Source of the DNA: Nymphaea colorata
Taxonomy: Eukaryota; Streptophyta; Magnoliopsida; Nymphaeales; Nymphaeaceae
Assembly: GCF_008831285.2 (NCBI RefSeq)
Contig: NC_045143.1
Location: forward strand, 24,881,662-24,945,661
Direction of reading: 5' to 3'
Length of the DNA stretch: 64,000 nucleotides
Part shown: positions 19,901-28,889 of the stretch, piece by piece
How positions within the stretch are numbered: the stretch's first letter is position 1
How the letters are laid out: each line of letters starts with the position of its first letter
Notes under the pieces: model-generated
The model's input: the letters and a program-made list of their open reading frames with translations, nothing else
Databases searched by the model: none
Told to the model about the DNA's origin: nothing
Position numbers and translations under genes: made by a program

Positions 19901-21137
19901 TAGATAGTAGGCTATGTGGGAATTCTGGTGCATGAAGAACATGTTGCAATGGTAATGATGAAGTAAGTTGGACCTCTCCAAGTCCAACAACGGGAGAATA
20001 TTTGCCATCTGCTAGAATAACCGAGCGACCAGGTGGAGTAGGGACATAAGAAGTAAACTGTGCCTTGTCTCCACAGAGATGTGTCGATGCACCTGAATCA
20101 ATGAGCCAATCTGTAGTGTCAGAATACATACCAGATGAAGATGCACTGGCAGCAGTAGTGATAGTAGATGTGGTCAGATCAGGAGCTTGTTGAGGTCTAT
20201 CTCCAATCAAGTGTCTCAACTGAGAGATAATATCATCTGCACGTAACTCACTGGAGGAAACAGGATGTTGAGTCTTAGGCTGCTCTGGAGAATCAGTAAA
20301 AACAGTCTGATTGGCAACAGCTGGACGACCATGTTTCTGCCAACACTTATCCACAGTGTGACCAATGCGATGACAAAACTGACATACTGGGCGCGAAGGG
20401 GTATTGCCACGGCCACGGTATCCTCGTCCTCTGGCAAAGAGGGACCCACCTCTGCCACGAGTAGCAAGCATAGCAGAAGTGGTATCAAGAACAGTCGATG
20501 AAGGGATTGGAATTCTGCTTAGCCTACTATAAGCTTCATCAATAGGAGGAATCGAGGGACTAGTGAGCATCTGATTCTTTGCTGATTCATAAACAGAGTC
20601 TAATCCAGACAGAAATACTCCGACCATAAGCATATCTCTGTATGCCTTCTGTTGCTCACACTTACATGCAGGAAAGTAGCTGTTTAGTCTCTCAAACATG
20701 GACTTGAGACTAGAATAATAAGTATGTAGAGGGCGACCATCTTGGCGCATCTGATGAATATCATGATGAAGCTGCATAATTCTGGTTTCATTCCTCGCTT
20801 GTGAATAGGTGGCTGCAAGGGAATCCCACATATCCTTTGCACTTTCCTTATGCAGGACTTCATTGGCAATGTCTTGAGTAAGAGTACCAACAATCCATAC
20901 CATAACCAACGAATTATCTTTAAACCAAGTAGTATATTTTCCTACCTTCTGTACGGGCTCGGGCTCCAATATAAGATGTTCCTTCTCATGAGCGATCAAG
21001 GTTCTTTTTACTTGCATGGCCCACATCTCGTAATTACCCCCATCCATTTTGGTGATAAAGCTGGAAAATGGGGAACTCTTCATCTCTCCCGACGACACAA
21101 AGGAAGAGGTATTAGCGCCGCTGCTAATTTCAGACAT
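16932..21137 (-). CDS. Copia C gag-pol polyprotein (1401 aa)
   Basis: A single uninterrupted frame. Gag has a CCHC knuckle (CQFCHRIGHTVDKC). The protease has DSGAST. The integrase zinc domain is followed by a complete DDE set: D534 in HFDVWGP (codon 19536-19538), Asp in RSDNALEF, and Glu in NGVAERKHR. RT has [20 protein letters not shown] and YVDDIIVTG. RNase H has VDADYAG, SSAESEYRAM, CDNKAA and ADIFTKAL. The product is processed by its own protease and acts in cytoplasmic particles and then the nucleus. It is 11 residues shorter than the B protein, mostly through small gaps before the protease and in the integrase-RT linker. Start: ATG 21137. The stop lies in the polypurine tract. Confidence 0.96.
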   Translation of the reverse strand: MSEISSGANTSSFVSSGEMKSSPFSSFITKMDGGNYEMWAMQVKRTLIAHEKEHLILEPEPVQKVGKYTTWFKDNSLVMVWIVGTLTQDIANEVLHKESAKDMWDSLAATYSQARNETRIMQLHHDIHQMRQDGRPLHTYYSSLKSMFERLNSYFPACKCEQQKAYRDMLMVGVFLSGLDSVYESAKNQMLTSPSIPPIDEAYSRLSRIPIPSSTVLDTTSAMLATRGRGGSLFARGRGYRGRGNTPSRPVCQFCHRIGHTVDKCWQKHGRPAVANQTVFTDSPEQPKTQHPVSSSELRADDIISQLRHLIGDRPQQAPDLTTSTITTAASASSSGMYSDTTDWLIDSGASTHLCGDKAQFTSYVPTPPGRSVILADGKYSPVVGLGEVQLTSSLPLQHVLHAPEFPHSLLSISQITRDLNCRAIFDSSSLVFQDILTGRVIGSGREQGGLYRLVHPFPFAGSTYAGSSSSSAYTWHLRFGHLPFQKLLHVLPQLSPKSSFQCESCQLGKHHRSSFPPRPSRSSHSVFELLHFDVWGPSRTPALQGHRYYLVAVDDYSRVSWVFLMKHKSEVGHVIKNFINEILTQFDTCVKIVRSDNALEFCASSLEQFFRDKGIIHQTSCAYTSQQNGVAERKHRHILDVARTIIIHSHVPHSYWGDAVLTACYLINRMPSSVLGDLIPISVLFPDRDLFSVPPRVFGCVAFVQLLGPGRDKLSPRAIKTIFVGYSRTQKGYRCYDPSTRRYYVSADVTFFESTSFFSPNGTQLRAPALNDEVQFPLPLMSCPNPVDPRFGAVYHRRTKPAAPVQCAPVPSPSTPKVIPDTNSTDNVLCNDDIGVCHEHVPAPNELDVPIAQRKGKRSCTLHPISGHLSMDRLTPMYRQFVKGLSAIALPQNPMDALSDPKWAAAMQEEMDALQSRGTWTLVTPSVDAAIVGCRWVFTIKYRADGSIDRYKARLVAKGYTQTYGVDYYDTFSPVARHASLRILLAVAVSKNWSLSQLDVKNAFLYGDLHEEVYMQQPPGFVAEGECQKVCRLRKAIYGLKQSPRAWFQKLSENIENEGFRRSSADHSLFVKKTSTGTVIVLVYVDDIIVTGDDDQGISNIKDVLGQHFVTKDLGELRYFLGIEFARNQKGLIMCQRKYVTDVLQETGMLGCRPASTPMDINTRLYDDDTEDVDARQYRGIVGKLLYITVTRPDIAYAVSRVSQFMDKPKKVHWDAAMMILRYLKNSPGTGLFFQNGTSLTISVYVDADYAGCPSDRKSTTGFCVFIGSNLVTWKSKKQTVVARSSAESEYRAMAQGTAEVMWVRSLMLDLTVEVPLPMQLLCDNKAALFIANNPAFHERTKHVEVDCHYTRDMIQKGFVSTSHISTTGQTADIFTKALARGPFQSCCSKLSLFDIYAPT

Positions 21138-21829
21138 CGCTCAACACAATGGAGGAAACCGAGCCACGGAATAAGAAGTGCAGGCAAAAAGAAGACAATC
21201 ACATATCGAAAGACAACATGCTGATCATGAAGCAGTTAACACGGGCAGCAATCCATAAGTCTGATCGGCTGGAAGAGGCAACAACAGAACTGAACGAAGA
21301 CAGATTACCAAAGGCGACAGCGAAGACGCTGAGAGGAAAATCAGCGTGCAGAGCAGCGGCGGAGTAGAGGAGGCGATGCAGCGAAGACGCTGAGAAGAAA
21401 ATCAGCGTGCAGGGCAGCGGCGGAGCAGAGGAGAATGGTGGAGACAGCAAGGGCGATGCAGCGTGCAGCGGCAGCGGAGAAGCAACAGTGACAGACGGCG
21501 GCGGCGGGCGGAGGTGACAGTCACGGCGGGCAGCGGCGAAGATGACTGCAACAGCGGACGGAGGCGTCGGGCGGAGAAGACAGCAACGGGCGGAGGCGTC
21601 GGGCGGAGAAGACAGCAACGGGCGGAGGCGTCGGGTGGAGAAGACAGCAACGGGCGGAGGCGTCGGGCGGAGAGGTCAGGACAGCGACTGGCAGAGGCGT
21701 CGGGTGGCGAGGTCAGCGACGGGCGGAGATGGGTGGACACGAGCGGGTGGAGGAAGCGCAGCGATGGGCGCGGTCAGGCGGCGGGCGGCGCCGCTCAATC
21801 GGCGCGCCAAGGAGGAGGAGACGGCTGCT
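21138..21829 (-). other. Untranslated leader of copia C with 32-bp tandem repeats
   Basis: About 690 nt between primer site and gag ATG. It contains a GC-rich tandem array (unit CGTCGGGCGGAGAAGACAGC plus 12 nt, 32 bp) with three near-perfect units at 21565-21660 and decayed units to about 21735. The unit length is not a multiple of three, so the long open frames across it are compositional. Confidence 0.85.
21565..21735. repeat. 32-bp GC-rich tandem array in the leader of copia C
   Basis: Units at 21565-21596, 21597-21628 and 21629-21660 differ by at most a base or two. Shorter diverged copies follow to about 21735. Element B has other, less ordered GC-rich repeats in the same place. Confidence 0.85.
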
Positions 21830-21841
21830 GCTCTGATACCA
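21830..21841 (-). other. Primer binding site of copia C
   Basis: TGGTATCAGAGC on the minus strand, directly against the 5' LTR. Confidence 0.95.
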
Positions 21842-22006
21842 TGATAATATTAGAAAGAATAATCTTTGATTAACTTCGAAATCTGCCCTAACTCCTCTTT
21901 ATATAGACTAGAGGAGAGAGAGAAGTTACAAGAGAAACATCTAAAGGAAAAGTTATTACAAAAGTACCCTCTTAAACCTAAAACTGAATATAAACACATC
22001 TTAACA
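21842..22006 (-). repeat. 5' LTR of copia C (TATATAAA at 21898-21905)
   Basis: 165 bp and reads the same as 16760-16924. A TATATAAA box in transcription sense sits mid-LTR, in the same context as in element B. Confidence 0.96.
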
Positions 22007-22831
22007 CAAACAATAATTATACATGCTCTAATAGAAAATAACAGTTGATTTAGGCTTGGTTAAACCTCGCTCACCCCGAAATTAGAGTCTAGACTGTTGT
22101 AATCCTCTCGGCAGCCACCCCACAAATTCGAAAGGCCCCCGAACAGCTAGAATTCCTCAATGCCGCCACCTCCAAAGCATTCACCTCACTGCTATGAGGG
22201 GAAAGATGTATCCCCCAATCTGCAAACCGACCCAACAGCCACAAAAGGGTCAAAATTGATGACAAGGGAGTTCCAAAAAAGGGGGTCAGTCATTAGAAGA
22301 GACCCACGGTAGTTGTGTGGGGGAGGGCTGAAAACGAATGAGAGAGAGAGCACCGATAGAGAGGAGAGACTGAGAGAGAGGGTTCAGACAAAAGGGGAAA
22401 AACGGGCAGTGAGGGTGAGAGTGAGTGAGAAGGGAGAAGGAGACGAGAGGGTAGTAGAGGAGAGGGACCGTGCGGGAGAGGGCTGGCGGAAAGGGGAAAG
22501 AGAGTGGCGAGAAAGAGAAAAAAAACGTGCGGGCAGAGAGGGCAAGAGAGCATGAGAGTGGTGGAGGAGGAAAATAGCAAGAGAGAGAGAGTTTACCAAA
22601 GCGCCACCGCCGTCGCCGCTGTCACTGCCGTCGTCGCCGCTGCTCAAACCTCCACCTTCTTCTTCTCTGTGTTGCGGTCGTAGCCAAGGGAGAGACGAAG
22701 AGGGGAAACGAGGGAGAAGAAGGAAAGACGAGGGAGAAGAAGGCGGTGTCGGGCTTCCTCTTGCAAGTGGAGATCAGGCCCGGGTCTGGACCCGATCCAG
22801 ATGGATCTGCCCCAAAACGAAAAGCGTTACA

Positions 22832-23526
22832 GTTCCGTTGTGTATGACATTGGAGATATCCCTTTAAATGTCAACACATTCTTGGGTGTTGGATCACATG
22901 TTCAAGTTTTGATCTTGGTTATAATATTACTTATGACCGTTCAGACCAAAATTTGTTGGAGAATCTTGATTGGTGGATGGCAATCCACTTGTGGCCCACC
23001 TTAATGAAACATCAAAAGAGCTGCAAACCAGGCAGTAGGTTGTCTAGGACCCATGTGTATATGAACATCAACATCAAAATCTTAAAATACAGCGCTAATC
23101 CTAAACCATTCTCAATATAATGGTATGTTGTAGCCTGATGTTTCTCTGTCTCTCTCTGTTCCACCTTGGTGCTCCTTTGTGGTTTCTATTTCCTATATAT
23201 CTTCTTCTTTTGCATGTACTTGGCAAACACCGGGCATGTAATGATTTTTTTCGGTTGATGATTTATGTGTTTACTAGACAATGGCATGTTGTGCTGTATC
23301 TCTAGTGTCATATCTCATCGATATTCTTCGCTATGTATATCTCAGCAATATCCTTCACTATGTCTTTTGTTTTCTTTTTGGCTGGTATATAACTGAGTGC
23401 TGAGGTGTCACTACTAGCCTATGGGGTTTTATTTCTTGTATGGTGCATATTATCTTCTTAAGCATCCTGTTGATTGACAATCACTTGATTGTTGTTGAGA
23501 TGCACTCTTTGTTATTTATTTCTTAG
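22832..23526. other. Helicase intron sequence, no gene seen
   Basis: Starts after the gypsy LTR end. No open frame resembling the preceding helicase exon (the region upstream of RLGHPARLLPQ) is present, so that exon lies before the window or is lost. 22832-23100 has no recognisable element. 23100-23526 is T-rich and ends in a normal acceptor (TTTCTTAG). Confidence 0.6.
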
Positions 23527-23599
23527 GACAAAATTAGTGAGATTGGGGCATCCTGCTCGCCTTCTTCCCCAAGTATTAGAAAGTGCACTTGATGCACAG
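23527..23599 (+). CDS. SMUBP-2/IGHMBP2-like helicase, internal exon a
   Basis: A 73-nt exon between acceptor TTTCTTAG and donor GTAGTA. Its first base completes a split codon and the rest reads TKLVRLGHPARLLPQVLESA and four more residues. The RLGHPARLL motif is the hallmark of the UPF1-like SF1B group that includes IGHMBP2 and the plant SMUBP-2-like helicases; it follows motif Ia and the segment before domain 1B. These enzymes unwind nucleic acid 5'-to-3' using ATP. The exons carrying Walker A are not in the window. Frame intact and splice sites canonical. Confidence 0.9.
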
Positions 23600-23705
23600 G
23601 TAGTAAAACATTATGTTATTAACTTGCCTTCCATTCTAGATGTTCATACTTTTTGAGGTTGGCTTGGTGTTAAATTGAGTTAGTATTTCTGTTTTCTTAA
23701 ATTAG

Positions 23706-23759
23706 GTTTTGCGTGGCGACAACAGTGGCCTTGCAAATGACATTCGGAAGGAAATGAAG
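23706..23759 (+). CDS. SMUBP-2-like helicase, internal exon b
   Basis: 54 nt (18 codons, phase 0 on both sides), reading VLRGDNSGLANDIRKEMK. It sits between TTAG and GTTAGC, a GT donor. It forms part of the insert after the RLGHPARLL motif that in plant members is charged and helical. It joins exon a without a frame change. Confidence 0.85.
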
Positions 23760-23940
23760 GTTAGCCTTTTTCAGACTTTGGTGAACGCTCTGGCAATGTT
23801 AAATCTATAGAAAGATACTCTGATCTTAAAAATTTCTTCTTGTTTTGTTGACGTTTAACTGGTCATCATTAAAGCTTATTCTGTTATATATTACTGTTAA
23901 AAAGTTGTTGTCCTTAGTTTTCTTGGCTGGTTGATGTTAG

Positions 23941-24198
23941 GTTCTGAATGGGAAGTTGTTGAGGACAAAAGATAGAAATACAAGAAGGGATATCCGGAAG
24001 GAACTCAGGACTCTTGCCAAGGAAGAGAGGAAAAGACAGCAGCTAGCTGTTATGGATGTGATTAAAGATGCAAGTGTAGTTTTAACAACTTTGACTGGTG
24101 CCTCTTCCCAGATACTGGAAGGCCATGATTTTGATTTGGTTATTATTGATGAAGCTGCCCAAGCTCTTGAGGTGGCTTGTTGGATCGCTCTGCTGAAG
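23941..24198 (+). CDS. SMUBP-2-like helicase, internal exon c (DEAA box)
   Basis: 258 nt (86 codons, phase 0), acceptor GATGTTAG, donor GTACGC. It begins VLNGKLLRTKDRN, continues through a Lys/Arg/Glu-rich helical stretch, then VVLTTLTGASS and the Walker B motif DLVIIDEAAQALE, ending CWIALLK. DEAA chelates Mg-ATP in UPF1-like helicases. No stop or frameshift. The next exon begins 30.6 kb downstream with the residues expected to follow (GRRCILAGDHLQLPPT), so the reading frame survives the retrotransposon-filled intron. Confidence 0.93.
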
Positions 24199-24889
24199 GT
24201 ACGCTAACTACTTTTTATTTGTTGTGAACTGTATTTGTACCATACATTATTGGCTTTGAACCAAATATTTATGCTAATTGTTGTTGGATATTTATAATGC
24301 TTTGGTTCATAGTTCCCTTATTATTCTCTCTATGTCTGAAATGTGTAAACTTGAACGATCCGATTGAGTATATATAACAATCCAGATTGGATGATATGTA
24401 TTACATAAAAAAAAAGCAAAAAAAGAAAAAAAAAAAAGTGAAACCAAATTGTACCTGTTGGGAAATAATATTATATTATTCTCAACAGCACCCAATGTAT
24501 TTTTGTTTATCCCAAAACACTTTTACTTTTGAAGTTGGCAGCTGTCCATATCCTTGACCGTCCTTTAAACTAATCTTAAGTTTGCTGGTTATTGACATTC
24601 CTTCCTAGCTGATTTCGGGTGTTCTAGGTTTGTACCATCATCATGCACAGTAAATGGTGCATATGTTAATGCATGCAACGAAGATATTGCTCGGGCTCAA
24701 GAGGAAACAAGAGGAAAAAAGTCATCATTAACATGGCCCTAAGGTGGGTGGTACATTGCTTACAAAAGAAACCCATCAAGAAAGTAAAATTACTAAATAC
24801 GGCACTATGACATTCTAAAATGCTAATAACCACCCGATCCACTTAACTATTTTTCTAGAACGCTCCCCTCTCAAGCTGGAGCATATATA

Positions 24890-26577
24890 TCTATCAGGTT
24901 CAGCTTGTTACAAAACTTCAAGAACATAGAGATAAGGGTTTGGTAAACGTATCTGCAACCTGCTCTTCAGTAGGAACATGAACGGTAGAAATGTTCCTTG
25001 CTTGAACCATATTCTTAATATAGTGGCACCCTTCTTCAATATGTTTCGTCCTCTTATGAAATGCTAGATTGTTGGATGTATAGATTGCTGCCTTATTATT
25101 ACAAATCATTGTCATTGAAAGTGGGACATTTACTCTAAGATAGTTTAGCATATTATTGACCCACATCATCTCACTAGTAGTTTGAGCCATTGCTCAATAT
25201 TCAAACTTTGCGCTACACCTAGCAACTACTGCATGTTTCTTGCTTCTCTAAGTAATCAAGTTCCCTCCTACAAGGATACAATACCCAGTTGTAGATCTCT
25301 TGTTATTAACCGACCCAGCATTGTCTACGACTCTGCGTCCATGTATGCTATGATGACAAGAGAGTCACTTTGTTTAAAAGTCCTTTGCCAGGAGAGCACT
25401 TCAGGTACTCGAGGATCATCATGGTTGCCTCCCAGTGAGTTTTCCTTGTTTTGGAAAAATTGACTCAACATTTTCACGGCTAGAGAAATGTTTTGGTCGT
25501 AATTGTGACATATAGGAGTTTGCCACTAAGTGACCAATATGACTTATATCTATAGGTTCCGAATCATCTTCATACAACTGAAGACATGGATTCAGAGGAA
25601 TGTTTGCAGGTTTGGTGGTAAGCATGTCCATATCTTTGAGGAAATCAAGAACATATTTTCGCTGCGAGTCTATCCCCAAGAAATATCTTAGTGGGCCAAG
25701 ATCTTAGTTACAAAATGCTTTTGCAAGTACGTCTTGGTGTCAACAATTTCCTCTTGGGAGTCACCTGTAAGAATAATCATCAACATATGTTACCATTACC
25801 ACCATGCCTTTTTAGGTCTTTTTAATGAACAAAGAATGGTCATAAGGAGATCTCTGAAATTCAACACCAGACATCATTTCATACAACTTTTGAAACCAAG
25901 CTCTCCGACTTTGCGTGAGCCCATATATGGCTTTCTTCAACCTACAGACCTTTCCACACTTCTCTTGTTGCTCAAAGCCTGATGGCTGCAACATGTAAAT
26001 AGTCTCAATCAAATCACCATAGAGAAATGCATTCTTAATATCGAGCTGTGAGAGACTTCAGCGATAGTGCACAACCACAACAACAACTAATCGTATAGTC
26101 CCCAGTCGAGTAATTGGAGAAGATCTCAAAAAAGTCCACACCATAAGTTTGAGTATATCCCTTAGCGGTCAGGTGAGCATTATACCTTTCAACCGAGCCA
26201 TCTTTCAACCGAGCCATCTGAGTGACATTTGACCGTGCATACCCATTTATAACCAATGATATCTGCATCAGATGGAGGAGAAACAAACTCCCATGTACTT
26301 CGAGAAAGTAAGGCATCTATCTCCACTTGCATGGCACTTAGGATCACAAAGAGTTTGTTGGTGATAGATAAGAATGGACGATGCAAATAAGGACGAGATA
26401 AACTGTCGACATAGTCTTGCTAGTTTGACCAGTGGTGACAAACTTTAAGATAGGATGAATAGTGCACTGTCTAGTCCTCTTATGTAGAGTAATAGGCAAC
26501 ACACCATCACTTGGTGGAGGTTCTTTGGAAAAATCATGCTCAAGCATAGTATCCTTAGGTGGAACAGGAAGACTTAT
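24890..26577 (-). pseudogene. Copia I RT-RNase H remnant
   Basis: From 26577 down: the linker (LPITLHKRTRQCTIHP), RT ([34 protein letters not shown]), a disrupted YVDD region near 25780, and an RNase H end with HKRTKHIEEGCHYIKNMVQ and ADTFTKPL. Frames change at least five times. RT/RNase H is unambiguous by motif order, but the gene is dead. Confidence 0.82.
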
Positions 26578-28889
26578 TGTCATACCCCAACCTTTTTGAC
26601 ACTCAAACATTTTTTTTTCTAACATAAAACATTGAAGTGTGACGACACAACGATTCAAAAGAGGGAGCCATGCCATTCAAAACAATGGGGCGAACTTTCA
26701 TTTATATAACAACTTTGTTTCATACAAAATCACATCTTTATGCATGACAAGAATGTCTTAAATCATTTACTTGATGTCTAACAAAAACAAGACATCAATA
26801 CAATCAAAACAAGACGCGCCGACACTACAAAAGACAAGTCCCAAAACCTCCCCAGTAGGACGTGAGTAAAACCACCTGCTCAACCTGCTGCCCCTGGTCC
26901 ACCAAAACCTGAAAAAAATGAAACAACAGAAGGCTTAGCCTTCGCAGTATGGCAACAAGCCAGGAAAATTCCAAACCCTCTTAGGTAGGGCTCAATATCA
27001 TGAAAATAATCTATCGTCATGTCGTGTCAGGGCATAGGCACATCATTTGCCAAGAGAACCCCTAACATAGACCACGACATGTAAAGGCCACTCAAGGGTC
27101 ACAGTATCTTAATCTCAATCACATGCAAGACATGCTTAAACATTTCATTTCATTCATATCATTCACATGCCCATCAATCACATACATTCGTTCACACACA
27201 ATTCAATCACATACTTTCATTTTCATTAACTTTAGTGAATTGACAGTTCCTGTGGGTGCAAACACAGGCACGTGCACACCATGGGCGGCTCATAGCCGAG
27301 AGACAACTACTGTGGTGGCCCATAACGGTATGGATCCATTCATCCGCTGTAGCGGTAGAGCACTCATCCATGGGTGTGTGAATTCCACAGAGAGATACTT
27401 AGCCTTCCCTAGGACACCCAGGTTGGGAAGGCGGGAGCCCAACGCTCCAAGCACAACACACAACAGTACCCTGGGCCTGGGGCCTTGCACCGCCTGCGCT
27501 CTGAACAGGCGAGACCAGTGGCGAAAGGCGGACGTCTCCCAACACATTGCCACAACCCACTGGCCTCTCATCTCTTATTCATTCTTAGTTAACATTATGG
27601 AAACACAATCACAAAATGACCAGCTAGCTCATGAGGTTGGTTCACTCCTCGAGTGCACCCATACCTCCAAATGCTTCCACAAGAGGGCTACACATATAAT
27701 TTACTTTCTTAGCTGGCCGTCATAGCAATACGGGTACAACTACCCTCCAAATCATTCATTTGCATCACTGCCCACGACAATGCGCATGCAACCAAACACA
27801 ACATTCACATCAATTATAACATCAATCACATCTTTGAAAACCTTAGCCAAACCGCAGAGAGTAGTCTCGATCTGTGATTGGCTCGTAGCTGTCCTATGCA
27901 GTTATCATTCTAGGATGCTTTCTAATGCACAATTGGGGTCGAGGAGACTCTCAACTCGATACCCCACCTCATCTGTTCTAAACAGTTATCAATTCTAGCA
28001 TGCACATGCAATTGCGTCACATTTTCAAAACAAACTAATAACAGCCTTTCAAAACAATTTATATCATATATCAAATCATGTGCATGCATACATACATTCA
28101 TTCACAAAACAATCAATCAATTTACATCACAATCCTAGGATCCCACGATCCTAGGAACACACATTCACACATTTGCCCCAGACAGGGATTTGCTTGGAAT
28201 GCCGCCATACCAAGGCCTTCTAATCACTGTTATGCGGGGAAGAACACGTCCCCCAAACTGGAATGCAATCAAACAGTGATAAAATCAGTGAAGAAGAGTG
28301 CTCGGTTGGGGAAAAATGGAAAAACAAATAGAAAATGGGGAGAAGAGCTCAAGTAGGGAACGTGAGGGCAGGGGAAAGGCGCTGACAAAAGAGACGGACA
28401 GAAGAGAGAGTGAGGGAAGGAGGGTTCAGATAGAAATGGGGAAGAAGGGCAGTGAGGGTGAGAGAGCGTGACAGAAGAGAGAGAGCAGGTGGGGGAGTGA
28501 GGGTGAGTGAGGAGAGGGATCGTGCGGGAGAGAACTAGCGGAAAGGGGAAAGAGAGTGGCGAGAGAGAGGAAGAGAGAACGTGCGGCAGAGAGGGTAAGA
28601 GAGCATGAGAGTGGTGGAGAAGGGCAAATCGCACGAGAGAGAGAGAGAGAGAGAGTTTACCAAAGCGCCGCTGCAGTCGCCGCTGCCACCCCCGTCGCCG
28701 TCGCCGTTGCTCCACCCACCGCCCTCGATCTTCACTGTGCTGCGGTCATAGCAGACGAAGAGGGGGAACGACGGAGGAGAAGGAAAGACGAGGGAGGAGA
28801 GGCGGTGTCGGGCTCCTTACGCGTGTGGGGCTCGGGTCCGGGTCTGGACCCTGACCCGACCCGTTCTGCCAAAAAAACCGAGTGTTACA
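26578..28889 (-). repeat. Solo gypsy-family LTR inside copia I
   Basis: 2312 bp, from TGTCATACCCC to GTGTTACA, related along its length to the LTRs of gypsy K but lacking about 0.8 kb (a deletion near 28210 relative to about 48494-49285). Flanks read CTTAT (26573-26577) and CTTTT (28890-28894), a target duplication with one mismatch. Copia I sequence continues on both sides. No gypsy internal DNA is present, so it arose by LTR-LTR recombination. Open frames in it (27123-27725, for example) recur in every LTR copy with changed frames and are not genes. Confidence 0.88.

Larger units (their letters stand above)
16760..22006 (-). mobile_element. Copia element C, complete and apparently intact
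   Basis: A 5247-bp Ty1/copia element on the minus strand, with 165-bp LTRs (16760-16924 and 21842-22006) that read as identical and a perfect 5-bp target duplication CAAAC (16755-16759, 22007-22011). Primer site, polypurine tract, TATA box and a 1401-codon polyprotein are all present. Every catalytic motif I could check is kept. It is closely related to B, but the LTR start (TGATAATATTAG) and leader repeats differ. It is the best candidate in the window for an autonomous, recently active element. Confidence 0.97.
15851..22831 (-). repeat. Truncated gypsy-family LTR, split by copia C
   Basis: 15851-16759 and 22012-22831 together match the distal part of the gypsy K LTR (about 48203-49919), ending GCGTTACA at 22831. 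The first about 1.3 kb of the LTR is missing at the junction with copia F. No internal gypsy sequence follows, so this is a solo or truncated LTR. Copia C inserted at 16759 with duplication CAAAC. The GA-rich 22320-22590 block and GTCGCC-rich 22600-22640 block are LTR sequence, not genes. Confidence 0.88.

Noticed and set aside
21565-21735. Tandem array considered as CRISPR or satellite
   Set aside because: No spacers, a eukaryotic retroelement leader, and only three clear units.
21463-21873. Gly/Arg-rich frames in the leader of copia C (also 11293-11580 in B)
   Set aside because: GC-rich tandem repeats read in several frames; the repeat unit is not a multiple of three and lies in the untranslated leader.
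22801-23004. 67-codon plus frame before the first visible exon, tested as helicase exon
   Set aside because: Its start is inside the LTR end and the rest has no helicase motif or splice context.
27123-27725. 200-codon plus-strand frame, with similar frames at 34240-34623, 47457-47840 and 60638-61021
   Set aside because: They lie in gypsy-family LTRs, shift frame between copies, have no domain, and are opposite to the element's coding strand.
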